64,000 bases of DNA from Spirosoma telluris (GCA_003259005.1 QLII01000001.1:310001-374000), one strand, 5' to 3'; counted from the first letter of the stretch, positions 41,569-51,025 are shown. The notes: generated by a model from the sequence alone, not told the origin. Made by a program: numbers and translations.

Positions 41569-42240
41569 TTAGTAAATTGTATAAAAGAAAATAATAGTCA
41601 ATAAATATTGCTCCTTTAATTCCTCTCTGATTTTTAATAGTGCTCTGCTAATTAAACGCTCAACTGCACTTACTGTTAGCTGCATTTCAGAAGCCACCTC
41701 GCTATACTTTTTGCCTTCAAGTCTATTTAATTGAAATGCTTTTCGTGATTGTTGCGGAAGGTGCTGAATAGCGATTTCCAGTTTTTGACTTAACTCATGA
41801 AAATGAGTTATTTCATCAGGCTGTAAAACAGAAATGTTATTATAGTTTTGGAAGTCGATATTGCAGTTGTCAAAACTTGTATTGCGGTTTAATTCTAATT
41901 TTATAAAATTATTTACCCTATTTTTTACGGATGTGTATAGGTAGGACCTATAAGATGTAGTGATATTTTCGTGAACCTTACCATTCCAAAAATTAGTAAA
42001 TACCTCGGCCACAATATCTTCAGCTATTTCCTTTGAATAAACATACCGGATGGCATGATTACAGAGATTCCTATAATACTTCCGAAAAAGCAGGTCAAAT
42101 CCTTCTTTCGGTGATTTAGTGAAACAATTTTCAATGAAATATTCATCAGAAAAAACTTTAGTTTCTACTGAATTTACTGTTACGCTAAACACATCCTTGT
42201 CGAATTGGTACTCTTCTTTCCCCCTTTCCTCAGGTATCAT
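41569..42240 (-). CDS. ECF-type RNA polymerase sigma-70 factor
   Basis: 223 residues. Region 2 is seen in LLFRKYYRNLCNHAIRYVYS and KEIAEDIVAEVFTNFW. Region 4 is seen in LPQQSRKAFQLNRLEGKKYS and EVASEMQLTVSAVERLISRA. An unusual N-terminal extension of about 35 acidic residues precedes region 2, and the C-terminus ends in a hydrophobic stretch (QYLLTIIFFYTIY). It belongs to the Bacteroidota ECF group paired with FecR and SusC. It probably controls susCD and perhaps the downstream hydrolases. Confidence 0.92.
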   Translation of the reverse strand: MIPEERGKEEYQFDKDVFSVTVNSVETKVFSDEYFIENCFTKSPKEGFDLLFRKYYRNLCNHAIRYVYSKEIAEDIVAEVFTNFWNGKVHENITTSYRSYLYTSVKNRVNNFIKLELNRNTSFDNCNIDFQNYNNISVLQPDEITHFHELSQKLEIAIQHLPQQSRKAFQLNRLEGKKYSEVASEMQLTVSAVERLISRALLKIREELKEQYLLTIIFFYTIY

Positions 42241-43200
42241 TATGTCAAGTGCTAATATTGTCTGTGCTTAAAGTAGCTACTTTATCTTTTAGGTAACTAA
42301 GCCATCAGGATACTACTGTGTAGCAGGGTAGTATTGTTAGACAGAAAAAGAAATAAGTTGCTGAGTATATGTCCTTTGGCAGGCTTTTTTGACGACCCTG
42401 CCATCATGAAGCTTTCAGGAGCCTTAAAGACTGCCGTAAAATATTCTAATTCTAAGACAAAGTTTTGTTATTTTACCCCACATTGTCACAAATAATAGTT
42501 TTCATCGCCCAACTTCCTGGTCATGGAAATTTATAGTGAATTTCTCTTTGAACCACACGAGAGGTCAAAGCAGACGGTAGCAGTTGTGCCTTGGACGGAT
42601 CAGGAGTAGATTGATCGGTGACTGATTCTAGCTTGACTATCCTAGGGGAGACAAAGGTCATGCCTCTCAGAGGTATGTAAAGGTTAGGGTACATCGACCA
42701 GAATGGGGTGTATTGTGAGAACCTGAGTGAGCAGAATTCCTATTTTTCGGTCTTGGCTTTCCTGCACTACACATACCTAAAATGAATTCAAAAGCGAACG
42801 GCGGCTGCTATACGTATTGTATCCAATACATACTTCCCTAGTTTGCGTTTCATTCGATTAGCAGTCTCATGTTGAACGGATAAAAAAAAGCCTCAGCGGT
42901 TAGACCACTGAGGCTGGAGAAACTTAACAACATCAAAACGCAGATATGGCCTTTTTATTGTGCAGCTTGTAACAGACACCACCTAATTTTTCACTTTAAA
43001 TATCCCGTAGTGTAACAAAGGCGAGAACAGCTGGCTCGTTTTACGCTGCACCGAGCGTGAATTGCTAGAAGATAAGATTAGTCGAAAACCGGGAAAAATT
43101 CGAACCTGATTTGTTTAACTAGGTAGAGTAGTCTAAAGCTGTACTTGCCCATAATCTGGACTAGTAACTAACCTACCGTAACTATCTGATTTTGCTTGTT
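42241..43200. other. Long intergenic region between divergent transcription units
   Basis: About 950 bases with no supported protein gene. It must contain the promoter of the sigma operon (leftward) and of the GH38-like operon (rightward). The clearest element is a minus-strand terminator at 42882-42914. A weak hairpin (ATACTAC/GTAGTAT) lies near 42309-42333. A 28-codon open frame at 42523 (MEIYSEFLFEPHERSKQ start) has no recognisable similarity and is not called. Confidence 0.4.
42882..42914 (-). terminator. Orphan rho-independent terminator
   Basis: On the minus strand AGCCTCAGTGGT pairs with ACCGCTGAGGCT (12 pairs, one G-U) around a 3-base loop and is followed by eight Ts. No protein gene lies upstream of it on this strand between 42915 and 43200, so it may end a small non-coding RNA or block antisense transcription coming from the GH38-like gene. 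Confidence 0.6.
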
Positions 43201-45918
43201 GTGAGATATATCATCCTCTTTTTTTTTATTCCGATTGGTTTGACTGTAGCACCTGCACAGCCTGTTAAACGCCTGTATATTGCCAACGACGACCATACCG
43301 ATTACATGTGGACGGCCAACGAAGCCAAATACGACTCGGCGTTTGTCCAGATGCTCGACTATTACCTGCACCAGATCGACTCTACCAGGGGTAACCCGTC
43401 CGACTTTCAGGCCCGTTTCAATTGTGATGGCAGTTACTGGCTTCGGGCTTACCAGAAATACCGCTCGCCATCTCAGTTTAACCGGCTGATTGCGGCTATT
43501 AAGTCGGGTCATATTAGTAGCCCACTCAATACGCTGGTTAACACCTATGGCGCACAACCGACCGAGGCCGTGATTCGCGGAATGTATTATGCGGGAAGCT
43601 TGGAACGGGCGTATAAACTACGGTTCAGACTGGCGCAGACGATGGAAAACAATACCATTCCGCTGGGATTGAGTTCACTTTGGGCAGGTTCGGGAGCCAA
43701 ATACAGTTACAAAGGAATAGGGGGATATGGCAGCCAGATGACCTACGAGTACCGGGATAATCGCCGGAACCAAGTGTACCGCTACGCTGGTCTTGACGGG
43801 TCAGGGGTGTTAATGAAATGGTACAATTACAACGAAAAAATAACCGCCCCGCTTGGTGGTTATGCCGAATGTCGATTATATCCGAAAAAAAGGCCCGCCG
43901 GGGTCAGTCAAACCGAAGAAATCAGCCGTGTCATTACCAAATTGGATGCGTTATGTGACACGGTCTCCGCCAAATCAAGGTATCCATTTAACGTGGCTGG
44001 TGCGTTTGGCTACGGCTGGGACGATCTGGAAACGTATGTGTCGAATCCGTTCATCCGGGCCGCTCAGAACAGCACTACGGCAAGCCGAAAAGTGCGGGTT
44101 TCCAATGAAGAGGACTTTTTCGATGACATGGCCCGAAGCTACCCGAATCTGCCTTCCGAGTCGGTGAGTTACGGTAATGAGTGGGATTTGTACTGCGCGT
44201 CGATGAACGAAACCACGGCTCAGGTGCGCCGTTCGACGGGAAAGCTGAGGGCTGCCGAAGCGCTTGCCTCGCTGGTGGCGTTGAAAACCCCCAACTTTGC
44301 TAACCGCCTGAAAACCGCTCGGGATCTGGCCTGGGAAGCGTTCGGGATGTATTGGGAACATAACTGGACCGCCGATGGACCCGTTAAAAATACGGTGCGG
44401 GCACAGTGGCAAAACAAGATTCAGCAGCAAATAAGCAGCTATGTCGATTCGCTGTTTTCGCTCTCCGCCAGAACGCTGGGCGGGCAATTGAAGAAGGGCC
44501 AAAATCCACGCTTCTATATCTTCAATCCATTAAGCTGGAGTCGTAGTGATATAGCTGATCTTGCTTACACAGGTATTTACCCCGTTCGGGTCATCGATGT
44601 TTCTACAAATAAAGAAGTAGCCAGTCAGTTGATTATCAAAGATGGAAACCAATTTCTCCGAATTTACGCCGAAAACATTCCATCAGTCGGGTACAAAATA
44701 GTTGAGTTAGTAGCGGGTAAGCCCGCCACGAAGCCAGTTGCCGCCAGGGTCTCTGGTGAATATGTTAGCAACGGTCGGTATCGTATCCGACTCAGTCGGT
44801 CGGGGGCCATTACGGAAATTTATGATAATCGGGTTAAACGGCAATTAGTGAAGCCAATTGATGGAAAGTACGTGAATGACCTGGGTGTGGCAAACGTCAA
44901 TGAAGGGAGTCCTGTGGTGGTTGAGAATGCAGGCCCGGTGTCCGTTACATTGAAGGCCGTTTCGCTGGTTCCGGTGCCCCATACGGTGCGGGTGACTGTA
45001 TTTGCCAACTCCCGCACCGCCGGGCGGCCCCGCCGAATGTCGGACCACGGTGGACCACTCCGCATCGAAATTGACGATAGTATTCAGGCTAATTTCAAAG
45101 ACGTAAAAACCTGGGCGTTTTCGTTCAACCTGACGAACCCAACGACCCGCCACGAAGAAGTAGGGGCGATTCTGACTGCCAAAAAAGAAACGCGTGGAGG
45201 GCATTATGCCGTCCAGAATGCCCGGTTGGACTGGCAGACCTTCAATCACTTCGCTGACTTGAGCGAGAAACAGGCCGGTGCTCAGCGGGATGCCCCCCAG
45301 GCGTATGGTGTTACCCTATCAAATATAGATTGCAGCTTTTTCAAGCTGGGCAAAAGCACCGTCGATTCGTTATGGGAACAATCGTCTCAGTTGAGTGCGC
45401 TGGCGGGTGGACAGGTCGATACCAAACGGGAAGACAAAGGCGTATTGGGGATTCCCGCACAAAATGGACAAGCCAGTTTTTCATACAAATTTGCTTTAAC
45501 TACGCATTTGGCTGATTTTGAGCCGGTAGCCGCCATGAAGTTTTCGCTGGAACATCAGAATCCATTGGTAACTGGCTTGGTAACTGGGTCGGCTGATGCA
45601 TACCCGTCTCCAACGTTTTCACTGCTGAACATCGGGAATCCCACTCGGTCAGTGAGCCGCAGCACCGACGATGCGGTGCTACTGTGGAGCCTGAAACCCA
45701 GCGAAGACGGTATCCGCGAAGGCCTGATTGCCCGATTCTGGAACATAACCGACAAATTGGGCACTCCCACACTAACTACAACCCTACCGATTCGACAGGC
45801 CTGGCAAACCACGCACATCGAAACCAACGAACAGGTATTGAAGCCAACTGGCAACCATGTAAAGGTGAGGTTTGCTCCGAATCAGATAAACTCATACCGG
45901 CTTCAATTAGCAAACTAA
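43201..45918 (+). CDS. GH38-related secreted glycoside hydrolase-like protein
   Basis: About 905 residues. GTG 43201 gives the signal peptide MRYIILFFFIPIGLTVAPAQ; an in-frame TTG nine bases upstream is possible. NDDHTDYMWTANEAKYDS recalls the GH38 start with His and Asp as zinc ligands, and FNRLIAAIKSGHISSPLNTL recalls the helix where GH38 proteins walk through the catalytic barrel. A helical middle domain (LRAAEALASLVALK, RDLAWEAFGMYWEHNW) and C-terminal beta domains (FYIFNPLSWSRSDIADL) follow, as in alpha-mannosidases. The segment expected to hold the nucleophile Asp reads ENNTIPLGLSSLW, so specificity or activity may differ. It is the first gene of an operon with a ROK kinase six bases downstream. 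Confidence 0.7.
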   Translation: MRYIILFFFIPIGLTVAPAQPVKRLYIANDDHTDYMWTANEAKYDSAFVQMLDYYLHQIDSTRGNPSDFQARFNCDGSYWLRAYQKYRSPSQFNRLIAAIKSGHISSPLNTLVNTYGAQPTEAVIRGMYYAGSLERAYKLRFRLAQTMENNTIPLGLSSLWAGSGAKYSYKGIGGYGSQMTYEYRDNRRNQVYRYAGLDGSGVLMKWYNYNEKITAPLGGYAECRLYPKKRPAGVSQTEEISRVITKLDALCDTVSAKSRYPFNVAGAFGYGWDDLETYVSNPFIRAAQNSTTASRKVRVSNEEDFFDDMARSYPNLPSESVSYGNEWDLYCASMNETTAQVRRSTGKLRAAEALASLVALKTPNFANRLKTARDLAWEAFGMYWEHNWTADGPVKNTVRAQWQNKIQQQISSYVDSLFSLSARTLGGQLKKGQNPRFYIFNPLSWSRSDIADLAYTGIYPVRVIDVSTNKEVASQLIIKDGNQFLRIYAENIPSVGYKIVELVAGKPATKPVAARVSGEYVSNGRYRIRLSRSGAITEIYDNRVKRQLVKPIDGKYVNDLGVANVNEGSPVVVENAGPVSVTLKAVSLVPVPHTVRVTVFANSRTAGRPRRMSDHGGPLRIEIDDSIQANFKDVKTWAFSFNLTNPTTRHEEVGAILTAKKETRGGHYAVQNARLDWQTFNHFADLSEKQAGAQRDAPQAYGVTLSNIDCSFFKLGKSTVDSLWEQSSQLSALAGGQVDTKREDKGVLGIPAQNGQASFSYKFALTTHLADFEPVAAMKFSLEHQNPLVTGLVTGSADAYPSPTFSLLNIGNPTRSVSRSTDDAVLLWSLKPSEDGIREGLIARFWNITDKLGTPTLTTTLPIRQAWQTTHIETNEQVLKPTGNHVKVRFAPNQINSYRLQLAN

Positions 45919-45924
45919 CACGAT

Positions 45925-46857
45925 TTGAAAACGCTCGCAGTCGGCATCGACATTGGGGGGACCCGAACCAAAATCGGGCTTGTAAACCTGAATACCGGGC
46001 AGGTAGAAGATATGCTCGTTGCGCCAACCGAAACCAAAGAGGGAGACCGGTTTTTGCACATCATTGGCGAAGCGATCAGTCAATTTAAACGCAAAGCCGC
46101 TACTGAACAGACCTTTCTGGCGGGGATAGGAATTGGCGTTCCAGGCTTTGTGTTTGCCGATGGAACTGTAGACTCGACCTATGGATTTCTGGAATTCATG
46201 GAAGATTACCCACTCAGTGATAAAATCCGGCAACAACACGATTTACCTTGCCGAGTGGACAATGACGCACGTATAGTAGCCTTGGGCGAAGCAATTTATG
46301 GGCAGGGGCGGGGATGTAGTCGTGTTCTGGTACTCACCTTAGGCACGGGTCTGGGTATTGGCTTTACGATTGACGGTAAGCTGGACGGACCACTGCCGTT
46401 TGCTCATATGGGTGGTCATATGAGCATTATCGCCAATGATTTTGTGTGTTATTGCGGTAAAACGGGTTGCCTCGAATCGCTCGTTTCGGGAGCGGGTATT
46501 GGACGGATAGCAACTCGCCTAAAATGGCCGCAAAAGTATCCGGATTTACCGTTTACGGCTGAGGTAATTTTTGCCCAAAAGCACAATGGAAATCCCGATG
46601 CTGACGCGATTGTAGAAGAATACATTGGCTACCTTAAAACCGGCATCAATAATTACGTAAACCTCTATGCACCAGACGTCATTGTGTTAGGTGGGGGTAT
46701 TGCAAAGGGCTTACGGGCCGCGTTCGGCAAAAACAATATAGACAAGTTGCATAATCCCAACTTACTCAACCCCTATAAAGCCTACAAAGCTACAATTGCT
46801 ATTTCCGAACTGGAAGAACAGGCGGGTATTCTGGGTAGTGCCGCCTTGTTCAAATAA
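45925..46857 (+). CDS. ROK-family sugar kinase (zinc-motif type)
   Basis: 310 residues, TTG start at 45925, six bases after the GH38-like stop. GIDIGGTRTKIGLV is the phosphate-binding loop. VDNDARIVALGEAIYG carries the catalytic Asp. GTGLGIGFTIDGK is the second phosphate loop. CYCGKTGCLESLVSG is the zinc-binding ROK signature. VIVLGGGIAKG is the adenosine block. Such kinases phosphorylate glucose, mannose, N-acetylated hexosamines or allose at C6. With the permease and SIS isomerase downstream, it likely makes the 6-phosphate of the sugar released by the GH38-like enzyme. Confidence 0.88.
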   Translation: MKTLAVGIDIGGTRTKIGLVNLNTGQVEDMLVAPTETKEGDRFLHIIGEAISQFKRKAATEQTFLAGIGIGVPGFVFADGTVDSTYGFLEFMEDYPLSDKIRQQHDLPCRVDNDARIVALGEAIYGQGRGCSRVLVLTLGTGLGIGFTIDGKLDGPLPFAHMGGHMSIIANDFVCYCGKTGCLESLVSGAGIGRIATRLKWPQKYPDLPFTAEVIFAQKHNGNPDADAIVEEYIGYLKTGINNYVNLYAPDVIVLGGGIAKGLRAAFGKNNIDKLHNPNLLNPYKAYKATIAISELEEQAGILGSAALFK

Positions 46858-46886
46858 GTAGTTGACGTTAACTTGTTACAGACCCT

Positions 46887-47830
46887 ATGAAAAACAAACC
46901 TGAAGCCTGGATTTTGTACGCAATAGCAGCCGCTTTTTTCTGGGGACCTGGGGCGTCGTAGCAAAACTGATTTCGGATGATGTGAGCCCATTTACCAATC
47001 ACCTCCTATTCAGCGTAGGGATGCTCCTGACGTTGCCGCTGGTGATCAAAAAAGTCAGCGCTGTAACTCCAGACCGCAGAGGTATTTTGTGGGGTTGGTG
47101 GCGGGTGTACTAGCCGTAATAGGCAATATAGCCGTCTATCAGGCCTTTACGTCAGGTGGACTGGCCGCTATCGTAATTCCCGTAACGAATTTATATCCGC
47201 TGGTGACCATCAGTATTGCCTTGCTTGTTTTCAAAGAAAAACTGAACTGGATCAACGCGATTGGCCTATTGCTGGCTATCCCTGCCGTAGTCATGCTTTC
47301 GGGCGAATCGTTGTTATTTGACAATCCGGCAGCTTTTTTTCACACTATGGGCCTCAAGCCGGGGCCGACCATCGGTGGCTATTGTATTCGCTGGTGGCGT
47401 TGTTTTTCTGGGGGTGTTTAGTGCTGCTCAGAAAGAGACAACTAACTACATTTCAGCTGAATGGTCGTATGTGAGTTTTATCGGCTCTTCGGTACTAATC
47501 GCCTTGGTGTTTGTTATAGTTGGCTGGGCTGGCTTTGCAATGTCAACGAAAACGCTGGTGCTCGGTTCAGTGGCGGGCATGTTGAATGGCTTAGGGGTAT
47601 TGGCTAGTTTTGCAGCCTATAGCGCCGAAGGAAAAGCCTCTAAAGTAACCACAATTGCGGGTGCCTTGCAACCTGTTTTCACGATTGTGCTGGCCATTAT
47701 TTTCCTGAACGAAAGTCTTTCCATAATTGAGTCACTGGGAATTATGCTGGCGATTATTGGGGCGCTGACGCTTTCGTATGAGAAACCCAAAACAGAACTG
47801 AAATCTGTAACCAACGCAAATCATCCATGA
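46887..47830 (+). CDS. EamA/DMT-superfamily permease (four frameshifts)
   Basis: About 315 residues starting at ATG 46887 (MKNKPEAWILYAIAAAFFWG). Ten hydrophobic segments and two EamA halves are visible once four single-base losses are repaired, at 46942-46945 (restores FFWGTWGVVAKL), 47091-47094 (GILWGLVAGVLAVIGN), the T run 47334-47340 (FFSHYGPQAGADHRW) and the five-G run 47410-47414 (FFWGVFSAAQKETTN). The repaired second half (TTIAGALQPVFTIVLAIIFL, NESLSIIESLGIMLAIIGAL) is a classic EamA end. It probably moves a sugar or metabolite across the inner membrane. Its stop overlaps the SIS start in ATGA. Confidence 0.85.
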
Positions 47831-48767
47831 ACCCAGTCCTGAACGAGATTTTAGAAATCCCTGTCCGAGCGAACGACGTTTTAAACAGCTCGGTTGAAGC
47901 ATTGCCGCTACACGTACCCTACCTCGGTATGGGTCGTCATACTTTGCGCCCCTGGCGTTTAAATACATGGGATTGCCCATTTTTCCTGAACTGGCTTCAG
48001 AGTATGTTTATTACCTGGCAAAAGGTAAAAAAGCCCCATTGGCTGTCATCTTATCACAGTCGGGCCGGAGCAGCGAAGCGCTTTGGTGCCGCGACCTGTT
48101 CGACCAGTACGTTGCCGTATCCAATGACACCGACAGCGACTTATGCACCGCGCCGAATGTGGCTCATGTATTGCCCATACGGGCAGGAGAGGAGCACTAT
48201 TCGTCTTCCAAAACGTACGTTAATACGTTGGTCGCCTTATTTAAAGGCTTTGGGTTCTCAACCAAAGCAGCTGTATCGCTGATTGCTGATAAGTTTGATT
48301 ACTACCGCGAGTTGGGTGAACAACTGGCCAATGATGTGTTTGTAGTGCTGAACCAGCACAAAATTCATGGTATGTACATTACGGGCAGCGGTCCCAATGT
48401 GGCTACGGCTTACGAAGCGGCCCTGATCTTAAGTGAAAGTACCAAGCTGAATTTTCATGGGTTACCCATGGCGCAGTATGACCACGGCCCGAAAGAAACG
48501 GCCAAAGACAGTATTGTTATTCAGATTCTGGCGAAGGGGCCCGCTTATGACCGTACCCGGCGGTTATCGAAAATGATTGCCCAGGCGGGAGCGCACGTGT
48601 TCACGGTGGAGGCTCCCGAGGCCATCAGCGAACATTTTTCGATACTGCATACCATTATTCCGTTCAATTTCATGGCCTATTACCTGGCTGCAAAACTGAA
48701 TATTAGCGAGACGTTCGTGGTTGGGGGGAAAGTGACAGAAGTAAATCAACCGATTAGTCCAGCTTGA
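47827..48767 (+). CDS. SIS-domain sugar phosphate isomerase/deaminase-like protein (frameshifted)
   Basis: About 313 residues. ATG 47827 overlaps the permease stop. One missing G in the run at 47931-47933 separates LPLHVPYLGMG from SSYFAPLAFKYMGLPIF. The repaired protein has two SIS halves: GMGSSYFAP and ILSQSGRSSEALWC in the first, ITGSGPNVATAYEAALILSE and FHGLPMAQYDHGP in the second. It resembles the isomerase half of GlmS and AgaS-type ketose/aldose isomerases or deaminases. With the ROK kinase in the same operon it would convert a 6-phospho-sugar, possibly an amino sugar, toward fructose 6-phosphate. Substrate not determined. Confidence 0.83.
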
Positions 48768-48812
48768 AAACGACTTATGTCATTGACAATAGTGAAGCTG
48801 GTAAACAGCCAA

Positions 48813-49210
48813 TTAATTGGGCTGTAGGCTAGCAATGGCCTTATTGCCAATAGACTGGTCCTGTTCGAAATGTCCACCGGCAATACCTAAGCCGCCCACA
48901 ACTTCATTTTCCCATTGTATGGGAAAGCCGCCGGGTAGCCCGGAAATGACTGGATTAGCCACAAATGAGGCCTGAAGTAACGGAAATTTTTGTCCAATTT
49001 CGCCTACTACATGGCTTGGTAGTTTCAGTTGTGAGGATGTTACTGCTTTTTGGCGGCTACTTTCCAGCGCAAAATAGCTGCAACCTTTCTGCCGGATTAC
49101 CGCCCGGATATGCCCCCGGTATCAACAATCGTTATCGTGACTGGTACTCCCTGGCGATTGGCCTCCTGACAGGCAGCCTTTACCAACTGGTCTATTAGTT
49201 CCTCTTTCAT
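48813..49210 (-). CDS. GlcG/HbpS-family protein (frameshifted)
   Basis: About 133 residues on the minus strand from ATG 49210 to the stop at 48813. KEELIDQLVKAACQEANRQG, VPVTITIVDTGG, then after one missing base in the run at 49113-49117, HIRAVIRQKGCSYFALESSR, SFVANPVISGLPGGFPIQ, EVVGGLGIAGGHFEQDQSIG. The Pro-Gly-Gly-x-Pro-Ile and VGGLGIAGG blocks are those of GlcG/HbpS proteins, small heme- or cofactor-binding dimers of uncertain function. It is divergent from marR, with a 16-bp palindrome between them, so MarR probably regulates it. Confidence 0.75.
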
Positions 49211-49245
49211 GCTATCTGACTAGTCTATTCACGTTTGCAGTACAA

Positions 49246-49285
49246 TAGTAAGCAAAGCTTACTAAATAATAAGCTTTGCTTACTA
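49246..49285. promoter_or_regulatory. 16-bp perfect inverted repeat, likely MarR operator
   Basis: TAGTAAGCAAAGCTTA (49246-49261) and its exact complement (49270-49285) are separated by eight bases. It lies in the short region between the divergent glcG-like gene (start 49210) and marR (ATG 49295). This is the usual place for an autoregulatory MarR site controlling both directions. Confidence 0.65.
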
Positions 49286-49294
49286 AATTTGTTT

Positions 49295-49771
49295 ATGGAT
49301 AGTAAACTGGAAATACTCAATCAACTACAGCAGCGAAATATAGCAGGGCGCATACATCGCTTTTCCCGCATCCTAAGCAGTCTTAGCGAACATCGCTGGG
49401 CAACGGATGGCTTTCCGGAAGTTCGAAGTGGCCATGTACAATTGTTAAGTAATGTAGATCCGGAAGGTACCCGAAACACGGTGCTGGCACAGCGGGCTCA
49501 AATCACCAAGCAAACCATGGGTCGTTTGGTGAGAGAGCTGACCGAAAGTGGTTATGTCTTTGTCTTACCAGATCCCATTGATAGGCGAGCGCAGCAGGTG
49601 CAACTAACCGAGCGCGGTAAGTCGTTTCTGTCTTATCTGGCAACAACACTCATCGAACTTGAAACTGCCTTCAGTAAGGTAGTAGGTGCAGAGAAATGGT
49701 CAGAATTTACGACAACTTTTTATAAACTGCTAACATTTGTAGAGTCACGACAACAGCAATTGGGTATCTAG
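49295..49771 (+). CDS. MarR-family transcriptional regulator
   Basis: About 158 residues from ATG 49295. An upstream in-frame start would run through the palindromic operator and is not used. A winged helix is seen in NTVLAQRAQITKQTMGRLVR, ELTESGYVFVLPDPIDRRAQ and QVQLTERGKSFLSYL, the last being the typical D-x-R-x-x wing of MarR proteins. Helices at both ends would dimerise. It is expected to repress itself and the divergent GlcG-like gene in response to a small molecule. The ligand is unknown. Confidence 0.85.
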   Translation: MDSKLEILNQLQQRNIAGRIHRFSRILSSLSEHRWATDGFPEVRSGHVQLLSNVDPEGTRNTVLAQRAQITKQTMGRLVRELTESGYVFVLPDPIDRRAQQVQLTERGKSFLSYLATTLIELETAFSKVVGAEKWSEFTTTFYKLLTFVESRQQQLGI

Positions 49772-49775
49772 CTCT

Positions 49776-49925
49776 TTATGCGTGACGCCTGTGACGCCCA
49801 TTTACCAGGCGGTTATCCAGGGCATCAGCCAGATAAAATTTATAGGCCAGCCCAGTTTCAAGCTGGTAACTACATTGGCAAACATCCTCCTGCTTGAGTA
49901 GGTAATCGCCTTTAGTATACAATTA
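49776..49925 (-). pseudogene. Small ORF fragment next to the IS630-type insertion
   Basis: On the minus strand a frame reading LYTKGDYLLKQEDVCQCSYQ then LETGLAYKFYLADALD stops at 49776. It looks like real protein sequence but has only a TTG start after a stop codon. Removing the insertion and one TA joins it in the same frame to MSSERIMKNLLRYP on the far side (51027-51065), still with one in-frame stop. It may be the remains of a short gene hit by the element. No family recognised. Confidence 0.3.
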
Positions 49926-49935
49926 TGGGTAGCTA

Positions 49936-51025
49936 AGTAGTCTGTAAGAAATAGTTTGCATTATTTTTTAACTTGCCCTCATGGGACGAGTAAACACGCC
50001 GATCCTGAGCGAGGAACAACGAATCGCTTTGGAATATGAACTAAAAACCAATGATAACCATAGCTTTCGAGCGCGCTGCCAGGCCATTCTGCTCAAAGCG
50101 GCCGGCCGCTCTTCAACAGATGTAGGCCAGATTGTGGGCATGTGCCATGTCAGTATCAATAGCTGGCTGAAACGATTCAAAACCAGTGGGTTAGACGGAC
50201 TCAAGACTAAGCCCGGACGAGGTCGAAAGCCCATATTGACCAAGCAAACCGATACAGATGCTGTACTAGCAGCCGTCAAAGCCAATCGCCAACGAATCCA
50301 ACTAGCCAAAGCTGACTGGGAAACAAGTCGTTCGGCTGGTAGCCAGCCCGTCAGTGAGAGTACGTTCAGGACTTTTTTAAAAAGCTTGATGGCCGATACA
50401 AACGCATTCGTCGACGAGTAAAAGGCCAACCAGACCCAGCCGTGTATGCTTACAAAAAGAGCAACTCGCGGAACTGGAAGGCCTTGCCCAGCAGGGGCTC
50501 ATTGAGTTGTTCTATGGCGACGAATCGCAGGTGTGTAGTGCGGGCTATGTGCCCTATGGTTGGCAATTTCCCGGCGAAGAGGTCTGTATTCGGGTTGAGA
50601 AGGGCTTTAAACTGAACTGTTGGGGCTTGATTAGCCGGCAAAACAAGTTGCATTGGGCCACCACCAATCAACGAATTACAGCCGCCTTTGTGGGTCAACA
50701 ACTGGATAGCTTGTCGTTGTCGATTCATAGACTGACGGTGGTAGTGTTAGACAATGCCAGGGTTCATCGAGCCGCATCCATTCAGCAGATGCGTCCCCTA
50801 TGGGAGGCCCGTGGGCTATACTTGTTTTTTTTGCCGACTTACTCTCCTCACTTAAACATCGCTGAAACCTTGTGGCGACACTTAAAAGGAGGCTGGTTGA
50901 AGCCGGAAGATTATGCAACCGCAGATGATTTAGGGTATGCTCTCAATCGCTGTCTGGCAAACGTGGGCAAAAGACTGATCATCAACTTTAACCAATTTAA
51001 TGCAAACTAATTCTCAAGGACTACT
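49936..51025 (+). mobile_element. IS630-family insertion sequence
   Basis: About 1090 bases bounded by imperfect terminal inverted repeats. Left AGTAGTCTGTAAGAAATAG then TTTGCATTA; right TAATGCAAACTAATT then CTCAAGGACTACT, with about five mismatches in 28. A TA dinucleotide flanks each end (49934-49935 and 51026-51027), as expected for IS630/Tc1-type target duplication. The single gene inside is a DDE transposase. The flanking sequence differs in strand and function on each side, consistent with insertion between genes or into a small one. Confidence 0.75.
49981..51010 (+). CDS. IS630-family DDE transposase (two frameshifts)
   Basis: About 343 residues. The N-terminal helix-turn-helix part has HSFRARCQAILLKAAGRSS and VSINSWLKRFKTSGLDGLK. 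The catalytic part has FYGDESQV (first Asp), VVVLDNARVH (second Asp) and SPHLNIAETLWRHLK (Glu), the IS630 DDE triad. Missing bases in the T/A runs at 50373-50383 and 50454-50458 break the frame; repair gives FLKKLDGRYKRIRRRVKGQ and AYKKEQLAELEG. If the breaks are sequencing errors the element may be active. The stop lies inside the right inverted repeat. Confidence 0.88.

Noticed and set aside
42523..42609. Short plus-strand ORF starting MEIYSEFLFEPH
   Set aside because: It has only 28 codons, no similarity I recognise, no neighbouring partner and no evident initiation signal.
43080..43120. tRNA T-arm-like GGTTCGAAT in the intergenic region
   Set aside because: The flanking bases do not form an acceptor or anticodon stem and no CCA-side match is present. 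No tRNA or rRNA gene was recognised in the window.
46887..47830. Programmed ribosomal frameshifting in the permease and other split genes
   Set aside because: There are up to four to five shifts per gene, in unrelated genes, at plain homopolymers of varied base, with no slippery heptamer plus pseudoknot pattern. Base-loss error explains all of them more simply.
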